From: Psychromarinibacter sediminicola
GTDB taxonomy: Bacteria > Pseudomonadota > Alphaproteobacteria > Rhodobacterales > Rhodobacteraceae
Assembly (NCBI RefSeq): GCF_029168335.1
Contig: NZ_JARGYC010000030.1
Coordinates: forward strand, 1-54,768
Direction of reading: 5' to 3'
DNA: 54,768 bases
The translations under genes and the position numbers were made by a program. Of the stretch, positions 50,563 to 54,768 are shown piece by piece. Each line of letters begins with the position of its first letter. Position 1 is the first letter of the stretch. Under the pieces are notes generated by a model. The model saw only the letters and a program-made list of their open reading frames with translations, was not told the DNA's origin and did no database searches.

Positions 50563-50817
50563 GTGCCGGTGAGCGTCACGCAGGGCTTTCGCCGGACCTT
50601 CGATCTGCGCTATCAGGTGACCGGCCAGCCCTCGGGCCGGCCGCAAATCCCGCTCTTCTTCGCGCGGCCGGAGAGCGCGCAGCGCGACGGGCGGGTCTGG
50701 AAGACGATATGGGAGGACGCCCGCGCCCGGCTGGCGCGGAACCCCATGTCGAGATACACCGTTGGACATGTGACGCGCCCTGTCGCGCGTGACGGCGGGC
50801 CGGTGCCCGCCAGCTAA
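50563..50817 (+). CDS. Small unrecognised ORF or gene remnant
   Basis: 84 codons from GTG, with the GC-rich third positions of real genes, between dctM and the UxaA-type gene. Distinct pieces: TQGFRRTFDLRYQVTG, PQIPLFFARPESAQRD and WKTIWEDARARLARNP. No family recognised, no signal or membrane segment, no good ribosome site. The last ~25 codons include a hairpin (GGCGGGC 50794-50800 with GCCCGCC 50805-50811). It may be a decayed gene. Confidence 0.35.
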   Translation: MPVSVTQGFRRTFDLRYQVTGQPSGRPQIPLFFARPESAQRDGRVWKTIWEDARARLARNPMSRYTVGHVTRPVARDGGPVPAS

Positions 50818-50829
50818 GGAAGGCCCCTC

Positions 50830-52338
50830 ATGGATTTCGTCCGCCTCGATCCCTCCGACAACGTGGTCACCGCCACCCGCGCGCTGGAGGCCGGCGTGCA
50901 GGTGGAGGAGGCCACGACCACCGGCCTGATTCCCTCGGGCCACAAGATCGCCACCCGCGCCATCGCCAAGGGCGACCCGGTGCGCAAATACGCCCAGCTG
51001 ATCGGCATCGCGCACGAGGACATCGCCGCCGGCGACCACGTGCACACCCACAACCTCGACTTCGTGGGCACCGACGTGGAGTACGAGTTCGGCACCGACC
51101 AGCGCCCGGTGGAGATGGTGCCGGAGGACGCCCGCGACACCTTCATGGGCTATCGCCGCGAGAACGGCGCCGTGGGCACGCGCAACTACATCGCCATCGT
51201 CACCTCGGTGAACTGCTCGGCCACCGCCGCGCGGCGCATCGCCGACCATTTCACGCCCGACAGGCTGGCCGATTATCCCAATGTCGACGGCGTCTGCGCC
51301 TTCGTCCACGGCACTGGCTGCGGCATGGCCGGCGACGGCGAGGGGTTCGAGGCGCTGCAGCGCGTGATGTGGGGCTATGCAAGGCATCCGAACCACGCGG
51401 GCGTGCTGATGGTGGGGCTGGGCTGCGAGATCAACCAGATCGACTGGCTGCTGGAGGCCTACGGGCTGCAGCAGGGCCCGACCTTCCAGGTGATGAACAT
51501 CCAGGGCGTCGCCGGCCTGCGCAAGACCATCGAGACCGGCATCCGCAAGGTCGAGGAGATGCTGCCGGTGGCCAATGCCGCAAGGCGCGAGCCGTGCCCG
51601 GCCTCCGAGCTGAAGGTCGCACTGCAATGCGGCGGCTCGGACGCGTGGTCGGGGATCACCGCGAACCCGGCGCTGGGCCATGCCTGCGACCTGCTGGCGG
51701 CCCAGGGCGGCACCGGCGTGCTGGCCGAGACGCCCGAGATCTACGGGGCAGAGCACCTGCTGACCCGCCGCGCCGTGTCGCAGGATGTGGGCGAGAAGCT
51801 GGTGAACCTGATCCGCTGGTGGGAGGATTACACCGCCCGCAACAAGGGCACGATGGACAACAACCCCTCGCCCGGCAACAAGAAGGGCGGGCTGACCACC
51901 ATTCTCGAAAAGTCGCTGGGCGCCGCGGCGAAGGGCGGGACGACGCCCCTGACCGGCGTCTACAAGTATGCCGAGCCGGTGACGGCGAAGGGCTTCACCT
52001 TCATGGATTCGCCGGGCTACGACCCGGCCTCGGTGACGGGGCAGATCGCGGGCGGCTGCAACCTCGTCGTCTTCACCACCGGGCGCGGCTCGGCCTTCGG
52101 GTCGAAGCCGGCGCCGACGATCAAGGTGGCGACGAACACCGAGATGTACGGCCGGATGATCGAGGACATGGACATCAACGCCGGCGCCATGTTGACCGAG
52201 GGGCTGAGCCTGGAGGAGAAGGGGCGCGAGATCTACGACACGATCCTGCGCGTGGCCTCGGGCGAGGTGACGAAGTCCGAGGCGCAGGGCCTGGGCGACT
52301 ACGAGTTCGTGCCGTGGCAGATCGGCGCGGTGATGTGA
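50830..52338 (+). CDS. uxaA: Altronate/galactarate dehydratase family protein (UxaA type)
   Basis: 502 residues. An N-terminal SAF domain (~1-80, VRKYAQLIGIAHEDIAAGDHVHTHNL) is fused to the catalytic UxaA/GarD domain: YRRENGAVGTRNYIAIVTSVNCSA, FVHGTGCGMAGDG, GCEINQ, CGGSDAWSGITANPALG, TPEIYGAEHLL, NNPSPGNKKGGLTTILEKSLGA (short pieces). Conserved Cys in GCG, GCE and CGG could bind iron. It dehydrates an aldonate or aldarate to a 2-keto-3-deoxy acid; D-altronate would give KDG for the kinase downstream. AAGGA lies about 8 nt before the ATG. First gene of a fully overlapping four-gene operon. Confidence 0.85.
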   Translation: MDFVRLDPSDNVVTATRALEAGVQVEEATTTGLIPSGHKIATRAIAKGDPVRKYAQLIGIAHEDIAAGDHVHTHNLDFVGTDVEYEFGTDQRPVEMVPEDARDTFMGYRRENGAVGTRNYIAIVTSVNCSATAARRIADHFTPDRLADYPNVDGVCAFVHGTGCGMAGDGEGFEALQRVMWGYARHPNHAGVLMVGLGCEINQIDWLLEAYGLQQGPTFQVMNIQGVAGLRKTIETGIRKVEEMLPVANAARREPCPASELKVALQCGGSDAWSGITANPALGHACDLLAAQGGTGVLAETPEIYGAEHLLTRRAVSQDVGEKLVNLIRWWEDYTARNKGTMDNNPSPGNKKGGLTTILEKSLGAAAKGGTTPLTGVYKYAEPVTAKGFTFMDSPGYDPASVTGQIAGGCNLVVFTTGRGSAFGSKPAPTIKVATNTEMYGRMIEDMDINAGAMLTEGLSLEEKGREIYDTILRVASGEVTKSEAQGLGDYEFVPWQIGAVM

Positions 52339-52880
52339 GCCTGGCGCGCGTGACCGGGGCTGCCAGCTTTGCCGCCGAGGCCCATGCGGGACAGATGCGC
52401 AAGGGCGGCGGCCGGCCCTATATCAACCACCCGCTGGAGGTGGCCGCGGCGGTCGCCGAGGATGGCGCCGACGCGGATATCGTCTGCGCCGCGCTGCTGC
52501 ACGACGTGGTCGAGGACACGGACGTGGCGGCGCCGGAGATCGCCGCGCGGTTCGGCGACCGGGTCGCGGCGCTGGTGGACGAGCTGACCGACCGACCGGA
52601 ATGGGAGGCGCTGCCCACGCCCGACCGCAAGGCGCGGCAGGCCGAGGAATTCCGCAGCGCCTCGGCCGCGGCGCGACAGGTGAAGATCGCGGACCAGTGG
52701 TCGAACGTCGCCGAACTGGCCGCGGTGGAGACGGGGCACGACGCCGGCTGGCTGGCGGCCTACCTGCGCGCGGCACGGGCGACGGTCGCGGTCTGCCGGC
52801 CCGCGTCGCCGGGCCTGGCGGCGCGCTTCGACGGTGCGGCGGAGAAACTTGAACGAAAGATCGGGGGAATGGGACAATGA
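52335..52880 (+). CDS. HD-domain small alarmone hydrolase (Mesh1/SpoT-hydrolase-like)
   Basis: 181 residues. The pattern AAEAHAGQMRKGGGRPYINHPLE (in parts: AHAGQMRKG, YINHPLEVAAAV), CAALLHDVVEDTD and ARFGDRVAALVDELTD matches the (p)ppGpp hydrolase half of RelA/SpoT: the metal His in INHP, the HD pair in LLHDVVEDT, and a later VKIADQWSN with the fourth ligand Asp. No synthetase domain; the length equals Mesh1. GTG start overlaps uxaA's stop (GTGA), and its own end overlaps the next gene (ATGA), so it is firmly inside a catabolic operon. Hydrolysis of (p)ppGpp, or of another nucleotide such as NADPH as reported for Mesh1, is inferred. Confidence 0.8.
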   Translation: MSLARVTGAASFAAEAHAGQMRKGGGRPYINHPLEVAAAVAEDGADADIVCAALLHDVVEDTDVAAPEIAARFGDRVAALVDELTDRPEWEALPTPDRKARQAEEFRSASAAARQVKIADQWSNVAELAAVETGHDAGWLAAYLRAARATVAVCRPASPGLAARFDGAAEKLERKIGGMGQ

Positions 52881-53767
52881 GCAAACCGGAGATCGGATTC
52901 ATCGGGCTGGGCCTTATGGGCTCGGCCATGGTCGGGCGGCTGCAGGACAAGGGCTATGACCTGACCGTCATCGCCAACCGTTCGCGCGCGAACGTCGACA
53001 AGGCGGTGGCGCGCGGCGCGACGGAGGTGGACACGGCGCGCGCGCTGGCGGCGGCGTCGGACATCGTGATGCTCTGCGTCGGCACGTCGGACCAGGTGGA
53101 AAGCCGGATGCGCGGGCCGGACGGGGTGATCGCCGGGCTGCGGCCGGGGGCGGTGGTGATCGATTTCGGCACCTCGCTGCCCGCCTCCACCCGCGCGCTG
53201 GGCGAGGAGGTCGCCGCCGCCGGCGGCACCTACCTGGATGCGCCGCTGGGCCGCACGCCCTCGCACGCGGTGGAAGGCAAGCTGAACATCATGGGCGCCG
53301 GCGACCGCGACGCCTTCGACCAGGTGCGGCCGGTGCTGGACGACCTGGGCGAGAATGTCTTTCACCTGGGCGCGCTGGGCGCCGGCCACACGATCAAGCT
53401 GATCAACAACTTCTTCGCGATGACCACCGCCAACGCCATGGCCGAGGCCTTCGCGATGGCCGACGTGATGGGGGTGCCGCGCCAGGGACTCTACGACGTG
53501 ATGTCAGCCGGCCCGCTGCATTCGGGCATGATGGATTTCGTCAAGACCTATGCCATCGACGGCGACCCGAACGCACTGGCCTTCTTCGTGCAGAACGGGC
53601 TGAAGGACGTGGGCTACTACGCCCGGATGGCGCGCGAGGCGGGGGTCGAGAGCCTGATGGCCACCGGCGCGCTGGCGGCGCTGGAGGAGTCGGAGAAGAC
53701 CGGGCGGGGCGAGACGCTGGTGCCCGAGCAGGTCGATTTCTTCGCCGACCGGTTCGGGCGCGGCTGA
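52877..53767 (+). CDS. Beta-hydroxyacid dehydrogenase (GarR/LtnD-like)
   Basis: 296 residues. NAD(P) motif IGFIGLGLMGSAMVGRL, the substrate region DAPLGRTPSHAVEGKLNIMGAG, the catalytic Lys in GHTIKLINNFFAMT near 175, and a C-terminal all-helical domain define the 3-hydroxyisobutyrate dehydrogenase family (tartronate semialdehyde reductase, L-threonate dehydrogenase and relatives). In this operon a role on a sugar-acid fragment is likely; substrate not decidable. Overlaps neighbours on both sides (ATGA, TGATG). Confidence 0.87.
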   Translation: MSKPEIGFIGLGLMGSAMVGRLQDKGYDLTVIANRSRANVDKAVARGATEVDTARALAAASDIVMLCVGTSDQVESRMRGPDGVIAGLRPGAVVIDFGTSLPASTRALGEEVAAAGGTYLDAPLGRTPSHAVEGKLNIMGAGDRDAFDQVRPVLDDLGENVFHLGALGAGHTIKLINNFFAMTTANAMAEAFAMADVMGVPRQGLYDVMSAGPLHSGMMDFVKTYAIDGDPNALAFFVQNGLKDVGYYARMAREAGVESLMATGALAALEESEKTGRGETLVPEQVDFFADRFGRG

Positions 53768-54699
53768 TGCGCGTCGCCTGCATCGGAGAAGCGATGGTCG
53801 AACTGTCGCTGGAAGGGCCCGCGGCGGACCGGGCGCGGCTGGGCTATGCCGGCGATGTGCTGAACACCGCCGTCTACCTGAAGCGCGCGGCGCCGGAGCT
53901 ACAGGTCGATTTCGTCACCCGGCTGGGGCGCGACGGCTTTTCCGACCGGATGCGCGCCTTCATCGCGGGCGAGGGGGTCGGCACCGGCGCCATCGAGACC
54001 GACCCGGACCGCCGCCCCGGTCTCTATGCCATCGAGACGGATGCCGAGGGCGAGCGCTCCTTCACCTACTGGCGCGACAGTTCCGCCGCGCGGGCGATGT
54101 TCCAGACCGGGGACGGGCCGGATTTCTCGGCGCTGGAGGACTACGACGTGGTCTACCTGTCGGGGATCACGCTGGCGATCCTGCCGAAACCGGTGCGCTC
54201 GGCCTTCTGCGCGTGGCTGGAGCGGCGCCAGCGCGACGACGGCGGGATCGCGTTCGATTCCAACTACCGCCCGGCGCTCTGGCCGGACCAAGAGACGGCG
54301 CGCGGCGCGGCGGGGCGGATGTGGAAGGCCTGCACCATCGGGCTGCCGTCGCTCGACGACGAGATGGCGCTGTTCGGCGACGCGGACGAGGCGGCGGCGG
54401 TGGACCGGCTGGCGCGCTACGGCTTCACCGGCGCGCTGAAGCGGGGCGCGCGCGGACCGGTGTCGCTGGGCGCGCCGGACCCCGACGACCCCGCCTATCT
54501 GCAGATGCCCGTCGCGCCTGCGCCAGAGGACTTCCCGCCCGCGCGGCAGGTGGTCGACACCACGGCGGCGGGCGACAGCTTCAACGGCGGCTACCTCGGC
54601 GCGCTGCTGACGGGCAAATCCCAGGACGAGGCGCTGCGGGCCGGCCACGCCATGGCAAGCCGGGTGGTCGGCGCGAAGGGCGCGATCATCCCGCGCTAA
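53767..54699 (+). CDS. kdgK: 2-keto-3-deoxygluconate kinase
   Basis: 310 residues, PfkB/ribokinase fold. VACIGEAMVELS at the N-terminus, GYAGDVLNTAVYLKR (GG-type substrate loop), YAIETDAEGERSFTYWRDSSAAR (substrate lid), FDSNYRPALW, and the PfkB signature DTTAAGDSFNGGYLGALL with the catalytic Asp. It phosphorylates KDG to KDPG for cleavage by an aldolase (not in window). Start overlaps the dehydrogenase stop as TGATG. It fixes the likely product of the UxaA-type enzyme as KDG. Confidence 0.9.
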   Translation: MRVACIGEAMVELSLEGPAADRARLGYAGDVLNTAVYLKRAAPELQVDFVTRLGRDGFSDRMRAFIAGEGVGTGAIETDPDRRPGLYAIETDAEGERSFTYWRDSSAARAMFQTGDGPDFSALEDYDVVYLSGITLAILPKPVRSAFCAWLERRQRDDGGIAFDSNYRPALWPDQETARGAAGRMWKACTIGLPSLDDEMALFGDADEAAAVDRLARYGFTGALKRGARGPVSLGAPDPDDPAYLQMPVAPAPEDFPPARQVVDTTAAGDSFNGGYLGALLTGKSQDEALRAGHAMASRVVGAKGAIIPR

Positions 54700-54725
54700 A
54701 CCGGACCGGCTTTCCGGGCCTCCAC

Positions 54726-54768
54726 TGCTTCTTCTGGCTCGAAATACTCCGGGGGGTCTGGGGGGCTG
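54726..54768. repeat. Rhodobacteraceae-type intergenic motif, cut by window end
   Basis: CTTCTTCTGGCTCGAAATAC followed by TCCGGGGGGTCTGGGGGGCTG up to the edge. Read in reverse this is the C-run, GGAGTATTTCGAGCC, AGAAGAAG layout that I recall near gene ends in many Rhodobacteraceae. Function not established. A weaker variant lies near 50446-50475. Confidence 0.5.

Overview
The window looks like chromosomal DNA of a high-GC alphaproteobacterium, most likely a member of the Rhodobacteraceae. This rests on GC-rich codon use, an EcfG-type general-stress sigma factor with matching promoters, a TRAP transporter, and a characteristic C/G-run plus AGTATTT-type intergenic motif. No rRNA, tRNA or CRISPR array was found. 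The first ~5 kb is visibly less GC-rich than the rest and carries a transposase end, a tyrosine recombinase and unrecognised genes, so it looks acquired or rearranged.

Layout. 1-7.7 kb: surface polysaccharide genes (GDP-L-fucose synthase, family 2 glycosyltransferase, Wzc-type chain-length regulator/tyrosine kinase) interrupted by an IS630-type transposase end, an integrase divergent from a small HTH gene across a perfect operator-like palindrome, a VanZ-like membrane protein and two coupled unknown genes. 8-13 kb: one 1636-residue secreted protein with a propeller-like region, six Cys-rich repeats, a nested peptidoglycan-binding domain and C-terminal Cys-rich repeats. 13.2-21.8 kb: a general stress response block. 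It holds an EcfG-family sigma factor, a NepR-like small protein, PRC-barrel, DUF892, CBS, BON and Cu/Zn-SOD proteins, an ATP-grasp ligase and a CocE/NonD hydrolase. Exact GGAAC-N16/17-CGTT promoters precede four of these units and one-mismatch versions precede three more.

22-42 kb: mostly housekeeping and metabolic genes: an Asp-box repeat protein, DNA polymerase I, an SGNH hydrolase, a HAD phosphatase with a thioredoxin-like protein, a CHAP lipoprotein, ribulose-phosphate epimerase, a nitroreductase, a glutamine-synthetase-like ligase, an LHPP-type phosphatase and an FAD monooxygenase. GlcNAc kinase, GlcNAc-6-P deacetylase and an MltB-type lytic transglycosylase follow and suggest wall amino-sugar recycling. 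An ACP/ketosynthase/MaoC operon lies divergent from a PlsC acyltransferase. Three arrays of short perfect or near-perfect palindromes lie between genes here, two of them as three 22-bp palindromes on a ~27-bp period.

42-54.7 kb: a sugar-acid catabolic locus. One arm runs leftward (SDR, IlvD/Edd dehydratase, FAH-family hydrolase). The other runs rightward (DenD-like dehydrogenase, TRAP transporter PQM, UxaA-type dehydratase, a Mesh1-like alarmone hydrolase, a GarR/LtnD-like dehydrogenase, a KDG kinase). TRAP uptake probably feeds both a hydrolytic 2,4-diketo-3-deoxy-aldonate route and a KDG-phosphate route. No dedicated regulator of this locus is visible in the window.
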